Shown here piece by piece: positions 1 to 8,889 of a stretch of DNA of 64,000 bases. The stretch covers positions 372,001 through 436,000 of the forward strand of contig NZ_JABBPD010000008.1 in the NCBI RefSeq assembly GCF_012927445.1. The letters run 5' to 3'. Under the pieces are notes generated by a model. The model did no database searches and had not been told where the DNA came from. It saw only the letters and a list, made by a program, of their open reading frames with translations. The position numbers and the translations under genes were made by a program. This DNA comes from Rhodoferax sp. (GTDB lineage: Bacteria; Pseudomonadota; Gammaproteobacteria; Burkholderiales; Burkholderiaceae_C). Position 1 is the first letter of the stretch, and the number at the start of each line of letters is the position of its first letter.

Positions 1-688
1 CGAGCTTGAGTTGAAATCCGATGCGCCGTGAGAGGTCGGCCACTCGACGGGAATGGCCAGCCAGGCTGCCGCCGCGCATTTCGATCAGGGTTGAGAACAC
101 CTTGATGGAGGTAACAAAGCTGCTCTTGAGCTTTTCATTGGCGCCTAGCAGGGACTCGTTGGCGATCCTGAGCTCGGCCGTGCGCGCCTCGACCTTGGCT
201 TCCAGACTCGCGTTGAGGGTCTTGAGCTCCTCATTCTGGGAGAGGGTCAGGGCTTCGAGACGTTTTTTTTCCTGCTCCAGTGCTTGGCGCTCAAGCGCAT
301 GCCGCACGATCAGTACGATGTCGTTGTCATCCCAGGGCTTGGTGATGTAGCGGTAGATTTCTCCCCGGTTGATCGCGTCGATGATGGAGCTGATGTCCGA
401 GTAACCGGTGAGCAGCAGGCGCACCGTGTCGGGCCAGCGAACCCGCACCTGTTCAAGAAACTTGGCGCCATCCATCTCGGGCATGCGCATGTCGGAAATC
501 ACGAGATCAACAGATTCGGTTTCCAATAGCGCCAATCCGGCTTTGCCACTTTCCGCGACAAGCACCTGGTAGCCCTTGGTTCGAAACAGGCGTCGCAGGG
601 ACGACAAAATATTGGGCTCGTCGTCCACGCACAGAATCGTGGGCGCTTTTGTCTTGCGGGTGTCTGGCGCTGTGCTGGCTTCGGTCAT
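1..688 (-). CDS. Response regulator with receiver domain and start of an HD-GYP type output domain (partial)
   Basis: This gene is absent from the ORF track because it runs off the left edge; 229 codons are visible. It starts at the ATG on 688-686, which overlaps the TGA of the upstream kinase gene as ATGA, so the pair is translationally coupled. Residues about 16-135 form a receiver domain with the acidic pair in VDDEPNIL, the phospho-acceptor Asp in VISDMRMPEM (about residue 66), and the Lys in YRYITKPWDD. A coiled-coil linker of about 60 residues follows (LEALTLSQNEELKTLNASLE). The visible C-terminal end reads LAGHSRRVADLSRRIG, the typical beginning of an HD/HD-GYP domain, with the first His in GHSRRVA. 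HD-GYP domains of the RpfG family are usually c-di-GMP phosphodiesterases; whether this one keeps the HD and GYP motifs cannot be seen. Family assignment is good, activity is inferred. Confidence 0.85.
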   Translation of the reverse strand, partial: MTEASTAPDTRKTKAPTILCVDDEPNILSSLRRLFRTKGYQVLVAESGKAGLALLETESVDLVISDMRMPEMDGAKFLEQVRVRWPDTVRLLLTGYSDISSIIDAINRGEIYRYITKPWDDNDIVLIVRHALERQALEQEKKRLEALTLSQNEELKTLNASLEAKVEARTAELRIANESLLGANEKLKSSFVTSIKVFSTLIEMRGGSLAGHSRRVADLSRRIGFQLKL

Positions 689-2235
689 GCTTGACTCTCT
701 TTGTAGGCTGCTGGCGTTGCCGACTGGTTAATGGGCAGCGTGACGCGGAAGGTGCTGCCTTTGCCCATTTCAGTCTGTACGTCGATACTGCCGTGGTGCT
801 TTTGGACGATGCCATAGGACAATGACAAGCCCAAGCCGGTGCCTTTGCCCACAGGCTTGCTGGTGAAAAAAGGATCAAAAATACGCGGCAGCACTTCCTT
901 TGGGATGCCCGTACCCGTGTCGGCCACTTCAAACCAGACCTTGCCAGTCTCGACCCCCGTGCGCACGGTGATTTGGCCGCGTGCGGGGCCGATGGCGTCG
1001 GCGGCGTTGATCAGCAGGTTCATCACCACCTGGTTGATTTCTGAGGAAATGCATTGCACTTCGGGCAGAACGTCGTAGTCCTTCACGATGTCGGCTTTGT
1101 ACCTCACCTCGTTGTTGACCATATTAAGTGTCGCATCAATGCCCTGAAGCAGGTTGGTGAATTGCCAGTCCAGGCTGGCGTCCACATGCGAGAAGTCCTT
1201 GAGATTCTGCACGATTGTTCGGACCCGTACGAGACCCTCTTTGGATTCGCGCATCAGAGTCGGGATGTCCTCTTTGAGGAAACCGAGCTCAATGTCGTTT
1301 CTCAAGGTCTCAAGCGCTAACCGGGTCTGCGCATTGCCATGAGAGCTTTCCGCCTTTTCGTAAGCGTCCAACATCTGAAACAGGTCCGCGAGGTATTTTT
1401 CGAGCGTGCCGAAATTGGAGAAGATATAGCCAATCGGGTTGTTGATCTCGTGCGCGACTCCGGCGGCCAGTTGCCCGATTGAGGCCAGCTTTTCGGACTG
1501 TGCCAGATGCTCTTGTGCCATTGAGAGTTTGGCATTGAGCTCATTCAATTCTGTATTGCGGCTCAGCAGGGCGGCCTCAGCCGCCTCGCGTCGCGCAACA
1601 TCTTCCAGCAGAGCCCGATTGGTTTGCGCCAGTTCAGTGGTTCGCTTTTCAATCAATTCTTCCAGCGTACTCTGGTACTTGAGCAGGGCCTCTTCGGCAC
1701 GTTTGCGGCCGGTAATGTCTTGCAGTGTTTCAACGGCCCCGGCAATCGATCCGTCTGAATTGCGCAACGGGGTGGCCGTGAAGAGCAGCCAGCATCCGTC
1801 GTCGCCAAGATGAGGGAAAAACGCCTCGGTTTCGTAGGCGTCTGCAATGAGTTGCGATCGGTGGGCTTGGTTCGTGTACAGGCGTTCCAACTCATCGGCG
1901 GCGGACTCATCCACAATCAGGTCGGCCAGAACCGGTCGGTCGTGGTCATAGAAGACCTGACCGAGTTTGCGCTCGCCGATCATGTCCTGCGCCTTCACGC
2001 CCAGCAGATTTTCGCACGCCTTGTTGAAATGCGTCACCACATGCTGGGTGTTGATCACGAAAGTGGGTACCGGGCTGGCATCAAAAAAGCCGGCCAGACT
2101 CAGATCATCCAGGTGATGTGCTTCCATTGGGGTAGCCTGATTTGAGATGCTCAAGGATTTTTCTCCATTCTGGTGTTTAAAGCGAGACAGGCCCGTGGCA
2201 ATAGGCGGCACGAGGTTGTCTTCGTCCTTGGACAA
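685..2235 (-). CDS. PAS-domain sensor histidine kinase
   Basis: This 516-aa kinase has no obvious membrane segment, so it is probably cytoplasmic. A PAS domain spans about residues 45-180 (FFDASPVPTFVINTQ to LQDITGRKRAEE), then a long coiled coil at 180-250. The HisKA dimerisation domain carries the phospho-acceptor His in QLAAGVAHEINNPIGY (H262), and the HATPase domain shows the N box in LLINAADA, G1 in VADTGTGIP and G2 in GKGTGLGLSLS. A His followed by EINNP and this ATPase type resembles the NtrB/DctB-like kinase group. The gene overlaps the downstream response regulator by four bases, so that regulator is the likely partner. What the PAS domain senses is not evident. Confidence 0.9.
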   Translation of the reverse strand: MSKDEDNLVPPIATGLSRFKHQNGEKSLSISNQATPMEAHHLDDLSLAGFFDASPVPTFVINTQHVVTHFNKACENLLGVKAQDMIGERKLGQVFYDHDRPVLADLIVDESAADELERLYTNQAHRSQLIADAYETEAFFPHLGDDGCWLLFTATPLRNSDGSIAGAVETLQDITGRKRAEEALLKYQSTLEELIEKRTTELAQTNRALLEDVARREAAEAALLSRNTELNELNAKLSMAQEHLAQSEKLASIGQLAAGVAHEINNPIGYIFSNFGTLEKYLADLFQMLDAYEKAESSHGNAQTRLALETLRNDIELGFLKEDIPTLMRESKEGLVRVRTIVQNLKDFSHVDASLDWQFTNLLQGIDATLNMVNNEVRYKADIVKDYDVLPEVQCISSEINQVVMNLLINAADAIGPARGQITVRTGVETGKVWFEVADTGTGIPKEVLPRIFDPFFTSKPVGKGTGLGLSLSYGIVQKHHGSIDVQTEMGKGSTFRVTLPINQSATPAAYKESQA

Positions 2236-2279
2236 ATCCAGTGAGGGTGTTCATGACGATTCAGCCGTTCGGTAGCGGG

Positions 2280-5200
2280 TCATGAAGCCCGTCCGGTCGG
2301 GGTTAATGTCACGAGTATTCCCCGGGATCGCGAGTTCGCGCCCATCGTGTTCCACTTGACAAGGTAGCCGGCGCGATCAATCCGTAGTTCACAGGGCACC
2401 CCTTCAACGGCACCGGCAATGGCTGTATCGAGCGCAGGCAGGGCATCGGCCAGTTTTGCGCCCAAGAGGGGGCCAGTCTGGACGAACAGCTGCTCTGCGG
2501 CGGTATTGACGAAAGCCATCAGACCTTCGTCGTCCACGCCAATGACCGGCAGCGGCATGTACTGCATGGCTTCACGCGCGATCGCCAGGCTGGATTCGTC
2601 GCGTTCGATCTGGTGGCGTGTCTTTTGCAAAACGTCACCGAGTTGCCGGTTGGCGGCGACCAGTTCCTGGTTTGTGCTGCGGATTTTGATGTCGAGCTGT
2701 CGGTTATCTTCCAGCAGTTCCTTGTGTTCAAAAGCCTTGTGGATGTGTTCGCGAAGCTGCCCGTCCTCCCATGGTTTGGTGAGAAAGCGGTAGACGGCCC
2801 CTTCGTTGATGGCATCGGTGACGAATTTCAATTCGGTATACCCCGACAGGACGATACGGATGGTGTCGGGGTAGTTGACCTTGGCCGCGCGCAGAAACTC
2901 CACGCCGGTCATGCCGGGCATGCGCTGGTCGGAGATGATGACGTCGACTTTGTGCGTGGACAACACCTCCAGACCCTCCGACCCGCTGTTGGCGGTCAGG
3001 ATGATGTGACCATCCGGCCTGAACAGGCGTTTGAGCGAGGCCAAAATACTGGGTTCGTCATCAACCAACAGCAAGGTCCGTTGCGGTTTTTTGAGCCGCA
3101 GCAGATGGGGCGGTAGCTGCCGACCTTCGGCAAAGAGCTCTTCAATGGCCTGGGCGGAAACAGGTCGGGAAAAGAAATAACCCTGAATTTCGTCACAGAT
3201 ATGCGTGCGCAGGATCTCACACTGGGCTTCGGTCTCCACGCCCTCGGCGATCACCTTCAGACCCAGGCCATGGGCCATGGAGACGATCACCTTGACAAGC
3301 ACGTTGTCGCTCTGGCTGGTGGCTATTTCACGCACAAAGGACTGGTCAATCTTGACCTTGTCAAAGGGGAAGCGTTTGAGGTAACTCAGCGATGAGTAAC
3401 CCGTGCCAAAGTCGTCGAGCGCGAGTTTTACGCCCAGTTCCTTGAGTTTCATGAGCATGGCCTCGCTTCGGTGAATATCCTCCATCAGTGCCCCCTCGGT
3501 TACTTCGAGGTAAATAAGCGCAGGATCGATTCGCGCCTCAGCGAGGACATTCTCTACTTGTTCAATCAAATCGGCATCACGAAACTGAAGGGGTGAAACG
3601 TTGATCGCCACAGGCGGCACCTTCATGCCCTTGTCCAGCCAGGTGCGAATATCGCTACAAGCCCGCCGTAATACCCATTCGCCAATGCCCTTGATCAGCC
3701 CCGATTTTTCGGCCAATGGAATGAATTGGACCGGCGAGACAGAACCCAATTCGGGGTGCTGCCAGCGCAACAGCGCTTCCAGACCGCTGATTTGTCCGGT
3801 CTGCAGGTCGACCAGCGGTTGGTAGACCAGTTGCAGTTGATTCAACGCGGCCGCATTGCGCAAGGCCTGGGTCATGTGGTTGCGGTCGGCCGCTTCCTGG
3901 TACATGTCGTCGCTATAGACCTCGAAGGTGTTGCGCCCATTGGCCTTGGCGCGGTGCATGGCTATTTCCACCGCCTTGAATAGCGAGTCAAAGTCGCGGC
4001 CGTTGTCGGGGTAACTGGCGATACCGATGGAGACGGTCACGGTCAACTCGTGATCGCCCATTTGACAGGGTTGTGCCAGCTTTTTTAACAGTTCGGTGGC
4101 CAGCTGCGCAGCATCGGCCGAAGCGGTGCCGGGTAGCACCAGGACAAATTCCTTGCCGCTTGAGCGTGCCACCGTATCCTGGGCACTTACCGTGGCACAT
4201 AGCCGTTTGGCCACTTCCATCAGCAACTCGTCGCCGACGTGGTGTCCCAGGGTGTCGGTGATCCGCTTGAAATGGTCGATGCCCAGCAGCATCATGCTCA
4301 GGGTTTCGCTGTCGCGGTGCACCGCGCTGATCGATTGCGCGGTACGGTCCTTGAGCAGCGCGCGGTTAGGGAGGCCAGTGAGGTGGTCGAAATGGGACAG
4401 CCACTGGATGCGGCTTTCTGCGAGCTTGGCATCGCTCAAGTCATTGAAATTACCGAGGTAGTGCGTGATCTGCCCTTGCTCGTCGCGCATCGCTGAAATG
4501 GCCAGCCACGCCGAGTATTCAGTGCCGTCTTTGCGGCAATCCCGGATTTCACCGGCCCAGTAATCCTGGATCTTGATGGCCTTCCACATGGCACGGTAGA
4601 ACGCCGGGCTGTGCTGCCCGGAAGACAAGAGGCGCGTGTTCTGGCCTAACAGTTCCGCCTCGGTGTAGCCGCTGATCGTGGTAAAGGCCTTGTTGACCAT
4701 GACGATATTGCCCTGGGCATCTGAAATTGTGATGCCTTCGCGGCCCTGGGCGAAGACCTGCGCGGCGAGTTTGATTTGCGTTTGTTGCGCTTTGATCAAG
4801 TCTTCATCCTGTTTGCGCACGCTGATATCGGTTTGCGTGCCAATCATTCGCAAGGGTGTGCCGTCTTCGCTGCGGCTGACCACCATGCCGCGATCGAGGA
4901 TCCACAGATAGCCCCCGTCCTTGCACAAGACCCGGTGTTCGCGGAGGTAAATTGCGGTCTTGCCGTCGAGATGCGCATGCAATGAAGTGTGGGCGTCGGC
5001 CCGGTCCTCTGGATGAATGCGCTTTTCCCACTCCTGCGGATCATTCCCAATTTCGTCTTCGGCAAAGCCGAGCATGGCCTTCCCGAGCCGGGTGAAAAAC
5101 ACCGTGCCGTTGGCAATGTCCCAATCCCAAAGGCCATCCCCGGACCCTTCAATGGCAAATTTCCAGCGAAATTCGCTTTCCTTCAAGTCCTTTTCCCGGT

Positions 5201-6353
5201 GCGCCAAAGTTGCAATGAGCCGATTGAATCCTCCGATCAACAGGCCAATTTCATCCTGCTTGCTTATCGGCAAGGGCTGCAAGGGCTGGTTTGCTACCGG
5301 CAGGGTTGCCAGCGTATTCATGGCCGCCAGCAGCGGTGAGAGTTGGCGCCGTAACAGCCACCAGGTCAGGCTACCCGCCAGCAGGGTGAGGAGAATAGTG
5401 GCCCCCAGCATGCGCTGCTGCATGGCTCGAATCGGGGAAAAAGCTTCCGTGGTCGGTAGCCCGATACCCATAAACCAGCCTGCCAAGGGGATGCTTTTGG
5501 CCGCAGCCAGTTCTTCTTCGCCACGGAAATTAACAAGAATGCCATAGCCTTCGTAGCCTTGGGCGAACTTGTCGTGCAGCGGGTTGATGCCGGGGGCGGG
5601 GAGCGGTCGCATGATGCGGCTTGTGTCGGAACTGGTCACGAACAGGTTGTGTTGCGGCGCTGCCAACAGATAGGCGCCAGTCTTCCCATAACTGTGGTTG
5701 GTGATCTTTTCCAGAAAATTGGGTGCACCCAGGTTGGTGACCCCCGCCAAGGCCCCGATAACCTTGCCTTGCGCATCGCGAATAGGTGCGGCCATGACGA
5801 CAACTGGTGACAGCAGCTTTTTGCCCATGACCGGTCGACCGATGCTTGTCTTTCCTTCGTTGAGCGCGGCAGCAATGAAATCTCTGTCCAGGTAATTGAC
5901 GCCGAGCCGTTCTGCCGAGCGTGGAATAGAAGCCGTTGCCACGCCATCAAGCCGGGTGACGAAGATGCCTCCATTAAACAGGCGCTGAAAAATAGACAAC
6001 TGTTCCAGATAGGTCTGCAAGGCCGCCGTCTTGTTCAGCATGGCCGGGTCAACGTTGGCTGCAACTTTTTCCAGTGCGCTCAAGCGTTCGTCCAACTCGT
6101 CATTGATCCCTGCTGCGATCAGCGACACGGTCGAAAATTGCTGTTCACCCAATAGGCGCTGCATATCTTCCCGCAGCATGCGACTGGCGTAGAACGACAG
6201 GGACCAAATTCCGACGAGAAAAATCGTCAGCGTGAAGAGGGTCACTTTTGTTTTTAGCGACAGGCACTGAAAGAAGCGAAAGTTCATACAGGTTTCAACG
6301 TCAATTGGGCTTCTAAAGGGGCCGGAGCTTTTTATTGATTTATGAAACGGCAA
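2280..6353 (-). CDS. Multidomain c-di-GMP protein: Cache-HAMP-PAS-PAS-GGDEF-EAL-REC-PAS
   Basis: This is a very large (1357 aa) membrane signalling protein. There is a TM helix at about 36-58, a periplasmic double-Cache region at about 60-310, a second TM at about 315-335, HAMP to about 390, two PAS/PAC modules (about 395-650), a GGDEF domain (about 655-820), an EAL domain (about 830-1085), a receiver domain (about 1100-1225), a coiled coil and a C-terminal PAS. The GGDEF signature is degenerate (ARSSGKEFVLVLP), so cyclase activity is unlikely. The EAL domain looks intact (EALLRW, INVSPLQF, LEVTEGAL, DDFGTG, EGVET), suggesting c-di-GMP phosphodiesterase activity. The receiver resembles the one in the neighbouring HD-GYP regulator (VDDEPSILASLKRLF against VDDEPNILSSLRRLF). 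The track start is a TTG at 6353; an ATG 22 codons later (6287) just before the first TM is an alternative. Neither has a clear Shine-Dalgarno. Confidence 0.88.
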   Translation of the reverse strand: MPFHKSIKSSGPFRSPIDVETCMNFRFFQCLSLKTKVTLFTLTIFLVGIWSLSFYASRMLREDMQRLLGEQQFSTVSLIAAGINDELDERLSALEKVAANVDPAMLNKTAALQTYLEQLSIFQRLFNGGIFVTRLDGVATASIPRSAERLGVNYLDRDFIAAALNEGKTSIGRPVMGKKLLSPVVVMAAPIRDAQGKVIGALAGVTNLGAPNFLEKITNHSYGKTGAYLLAAPQHNLFVTSSDTSRIMRPLPAPGINPLHDKFAQGYEGYGILVNFRGEEELAAAKSIPLAGWFMGIGLPTTEAFSPIRAMQQRMLGATILLTLLAGSLTWWLLRRQLSPLLAAMNTLATLPVANQPLQPLPISKQDEIGLLIGGFNRLIATLAHREKDLKESEFRWKFAIEGSGDGLWDWDIANGTVFFTRLGKAMLGFAEDEIGNDPQEWEKRIHPEDRADAHTSLHAHLDGKTAIYLREHRVLCKDGGYLWILDRGMVVSRSEDGTPLRMIGTQTDISVRKQDEDLIKAQQTQIKLAAQVFAQGREGITISDAQGNIVMVNKAFTTISGYTEAELLGQNTRLLSSGQHSPAFYRAMWKAIKIQDYWAGEIRDCRKDGTEYSAWLAISAMRDEQGQITHYLGNFNDLSDAKLAESRIQWLSHFDHLTGLPNRALLKDRTAQSISAVHRDSETLSMMLLGIDHFKRITDTLGHHVGDELLMEVAKRLCATVSAQDTVARSSGKEFVLVLPGTASADAAQLATELLKKLAQPCQMGDHELTVTVSIGIASYPDNGRDFDSLFKAVEIAMHRAKANGRNTFEVYSDDMYQEAADRNHMTQALRNAAALNQLQLVYQPLVDLQTGQISGLEALLRWQHPELGSVSPVQFIPLAEKSGLIKGIGEWVLRRACSDIRTWLDKGMKVPPVAINVSPLQFRDADLIEQVENVLAEARIDPALIYLEVTEGALMEDIHRSEAMLMKLKELGVKLALDDFGTGYSSLSYLKRFPFDKVKIDQSFVREIATSQSDNVLVKVIVSMAHGLGLKVIAEGVETEAQCEILRTHICDEIQGYFFSRPVSAQAIEELFAEGRQLPPHLLRLKKPQRTLLLVDDEPSILASLKRLFRPDGHIILTANSGSEGLEVLSTHKVDVIISDQRMPGMTGVEFLRAAKVNYPDTIRIVLSGYTELKFVTDAINEGAVYRFLTKPWEDGQLREHIHKAFEHKELLEDNRQLDIKIRSTNQELVAANRQLGDVLQKTRHQIERDESSLAIAREAMQYMPLPVIGVDDEGLMAFVNTAAEQLFVQTGPLLGAKLADALPALDTAIAGAVEGVPCELRIDRAGYLVKWNTMGANSRSRGILVTLTPTGRAS

Positions 6354-6509
6354 GAGGTGCCGCGGCGGTGCAGGTCCACTGAATCAGATTTTTTTGAACT
6401 GGCTTCGCGTGCCTGCTAGCGTGCGGTCTTCAATGGACGCATGGTGCTGCGTCAATATACATCGCTGAATAATATTCTTGCTGGCTGTCTATGACATTAC
6501 GCAACAAAA

Positions 6510-7988
6510 CTAGTCCAACCAAGCCCCTGTTGGTGCTTGTCGGGCCAGTGATCCGGCCACCAAGGGGGTGTCAATGTGCCAGTGCTCGGCAGCCAGGCCA
6601 TGCTGGTAGACCGCCTGGCTGGCGGCGGTGAAGGCGGCCAGCCCCTCCGCCAAGCGGGCCCCGACCATGCCGGCCAGCACATCGCCGGTGCCGGCTGTGG
6701 CTAATCGGGCATTGCCGGTGGGGTTGATGACCGGTGTTTGACCGGGCGCGGCAATGACGGTGCCCGAGCCTTTGAGCACCACAGTGCAGTCAAAGCGCTG
6801 CGCCAGTTGCTGGGCGGCTGCCAACCGGTCGTGTTGCACCTCAGCCGCGGTGCGGCCCAGCAAGCGGGCGGCTTCCAGGGGATGGGGTGTCAGTACCGTG
6901 GCCGCAAGACGCTTGCCGCGGGTCAGCAGCAGGGTTTCGAGTTGGCTGTCATTTGCTATTGAGTTGATAGCATCAGCATCAATTACAACGGCGGCTGAAG
7001 TCGCTAATATCCTGGCCAGCGGGCCGCGGATGGCGTCTCCGCCGCCACAGCCGCAGACCACCGTCATGGCCTTGAAATCCAGCCTATCGATCGGTCGGAA
7101 CATCAGTTCGGGCTGGCTTAGGTCGACCTTCAGGCTGCCGCCATCCAGCAGTCCCACAAAGACCCGGCCCGCGCCCGCATACAGGGCGGCAGAGGCCGCC
7201 AGCAGGGCCGCACCCGTCATGCCCTCGGCACCGCCCACCACCGCGACATCGCCGAAACTTCCTTTGTGCGAGGCGTGGCGCCGTGCCACCGCGTCTGGCG
7301 CGCCCGCCAACCAGGCCGTGGGCGTGGCGATTGGCCGAGCCACTGATGGGTTGTGCCCCGTATCCAGCTCGTCCAGCCAGACGGTGCCTGCGGCGTCGCG
7401 TCCATGGGCGGTAAACAAACCGGGTTTGAGAGTGAGCAGACTCAAGGTGTGCCGGGCTGTGACGCTGTGCTGCGCCATCGCGCCGGTGTCGGACTGTAGT
7501 CCGGTGGGTATATCCACGGCCAGCACGGGGGCGGGGCCCGCATTCATCAGGTTGATCCAGTGCGCCATGCGGCCTTCTGGCGCTCGATGGTCGCTACCGA
7601 TGCCCAGCAGGGCATCGATGCACAAGTCGTAGTCTTGCGGCGGCGTATCAGTGAAGCTGACCCCGGCCTCGACCGCACGGCCATAGGATGTGGCAGCGTC
7701 CTTGGGCGCTTTGCCGGGGCTGCCCAGCCAGGTCACCACGGGTGATTTTCCCCAGTGCTGCAGGTGCAGGGCGGCTTCCAGTCCATCGCCACCGTTGTTG
7801 CCGGGGCCGCACGCTATCCAGATGCGTCGGGCGTGGGGTGCGATTGCCAGGGCCAGTTGCGCCACCGCCAGGCCGGCGCGTTGCATCAAGGTATGGGGTG
7901 GCAGGGCCGCTTGAGCGGCGTGTTCGATACGGCGGGTGGCGTCAACGCTGTACAAGGCATGGCGTGCGCGGAAGTCAATTTTCAGCAT
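6510..7988 (-). CDS. nnr: Bifunctional NAD(P)H-hydrate epimerase / ADP-dependent NAD(P)H-hydrate dehydratase
   Basis: This enzyme repairs damaged (hydrated) NADH and NADPH in the cytoplasm. The track ORF starts 84 codons too early; the ATG at 7988 gives MLKIDFRARHALYSVDATR, a normal YjeF start, and lies four bases after the stop of the MBL gene. The 492-aa product has an N-terminal epimerase domain (nucleotide motif CGPGNNGGDGL at about 60-70, IDALLGIGSDHRAPEG at about 124-140) and a C-terminal ribokinase-like dehydratase domain (HKGSFGDVAVVGG at about 241, ATAGTGDVLAGMVGA at about 430). Residues about 330-346, which include the conserved VVIDADAIN motif, are encoded by DNA that matches the dispersed repeat (6951-7000), an odd coincidence discussed in the findings. 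It is the last gene of the HDOD-MBL-nnr group. Confidence 0.93.
   Translation of the reverse strand: MLKIDFRARHALYSVDATRRIEHAAQAALPPHTLMQRAGLAVAQLALAIAPHARRIWIACGPGNNGGDGLEAALHLQHWGKSPVVTWLGSPGKAPKDAATSYGRAVEAGVSFTDTPPQDYDLCIDALLGIGSDHRAPEGRMAHWINLMNAGPAPVLAVDIPTGLQSDTGAMAQHSVTARHTLSLLTLKPGLFTAHGRDAAGTVWLDELDTGHNPSVARPIATPTAWLAGAPDAVARRHASHKGSFGDVAVVGGAEGMTGAALLAASAALYAGAGRVFVGLLDGGSLKVDLSQPELMFRPIDRLDFKAMTVVCGCGGGDAIRGPLARILATSAAVVIDADAINSIANDSQLETLLLTRGKRLAATVLTPHPLEAARLLGRTAAEVQHDRLAAAQQLAQRFDCTVVLKGSGTVIAAPGQTPVINPTGNARLATAGTGDVLAGMVGARLAEGLAAFTAASQAVYQHGLAAEHWHIDTPLVAGSLARQAPTGAWLD
6951..7000 (+). repeat. Dispersed ~50-bp repeat, copy inside nnr
   Basis: The sequence atttgctattgagttgatag and onwards through acggcggctgaag matches the family pattern TTTGCTATTAAATTAATAGC-TGCTTGCGCATATTCCACGGGGGCTAGAG seen elsewhere in the window. 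In the sense of nnr it encodes about residues 330-346, read in the same frame as the other in-gene copies. Confidence 0.5.
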
Positions 7989-7992
7989 GGCG

Positions 7993-8880
7993 CTAAAACT
8001 CGTAGGTTTCACCCTCGCGGGCCAGCCGATAGACCGGACCACCCGCTTCGGGTGGGTTGTCAGCGAGCACTTGCCGGAAAACTTCATCGAGCGCGTCATC
8101 GCTGCGGGTGGGTTCGTGGTGCGTACAAAACAGCAGCTTGGCCCCGGCGTCTTTGGCGTACTTGATGCTGGAGTTGAAAGTGCCGTGCCCCCAGCCCTTT
8201 TTGGCCGGGTATTCCTGCTCGGTGTAGGAGCAGTCTGCAATCAACACATCCACCCCGCGCATGGCACGCAGGATGCTGTCGGCTTTTTCGTCGACGAAGG
8301 TTTGATACTCGGCATAGCCGTCATCTTCCGGCTCATAAATGTTCATCGGGGGCTCATGGTCACCGGTAAAGAAGACGGATTTGCCATTGGCTTCAATCCG
8401 GTAGCCGAAGTCGATGACGGGATGGTTCATTAGGTAGGGGGTGACCGTCGCGGAGCCAATCTGGATGCTTTGTTCCGGCGCGAGCGTGACATATTCAATG
8501 CGGCCCTTCATCTCGGCCTCGCGCACCGGAAAATAGCTGTACTGCAGTTGCACCGACATGATGTGCTCCACGCCTTTGCCCGATACCGGGTCAAACGCAC
8601 CATGCAGTCGCAGCAGGTTGCCAGGAATGAAGTTGGGGATGAAAAACGGCAAACCCTGAATGTGGTCCCAGTGCGAGTGGGTGATGAGCACATTGGCCGT
8701 TACCGGCAACTCCGCCAGCAAGGTCTGGGACAGAGGGAAGATGCCGGTGCCTGCATCAATAATGATCAGCTCATTGTTGTCGGTGCGTATCTCTATGCAG
8801 GTGGTGTTGCCGCCATAGCGCACGGTGTTCGGGCCGGGTGATGCAATGGAACCGCGGACACCCCAAAATCTGACTTTCAT
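7993..8880 (-). CDS. MBL-fold metallohydrolase (beta-lactamase-like, RNase Z-like group)
   Basis: The 295-aa protein begins MKVRFWGVRGSIASPGP, typical of a bacterial MBL-fold group often annotated as cAMP phosphodiesterase-like or RNase Z-like hydrolases. Metal-binding residues are visible in ITHSHWDHIQG (H68, H70, D72, H73), MNHPVIDFGYRI, TGDHEPP, and a late His pair in CTHHEPTRSDD. No signal peptide is seen, so it is probably cytoplasmic. A good Shine-Dalgarno (GAGGGG) precedes the ATG at 8880. It sits 9 bases after the HDOD gene and 4 bases before nnr, so the three are likely cotranscribed. The substrate is unknown. Confidence 0.88.
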   Translation of the reverse strand: MKVRFWGVRGSIASPGPNTVRYGGNTTCIEIRTDNNELIIIDAGTGIFPLSQTLLAELPVTANVLITHSHWDHIQGLPFFIPNFIPGNLLRLHGAFDPVSGKGVEHIMSVQLQYSYFPVREAEMKGRIEYVTLAPEQSIQIGSATVTPYLMNHPVIDFGYRIEANGKSVFFTGDHEPPMNIYEPEDDGYAEYQTFVDEKADSILRAMRGVDVLIADCSYTEQEYPAKKGWGHGTFNSSIKYAKDAGAKLLFCTHHEPTRSDDALDEVFRQVLADNPPEAGGPVYRLAREGETYEF

Positions 8881-8889
8881 GCCATCCCC

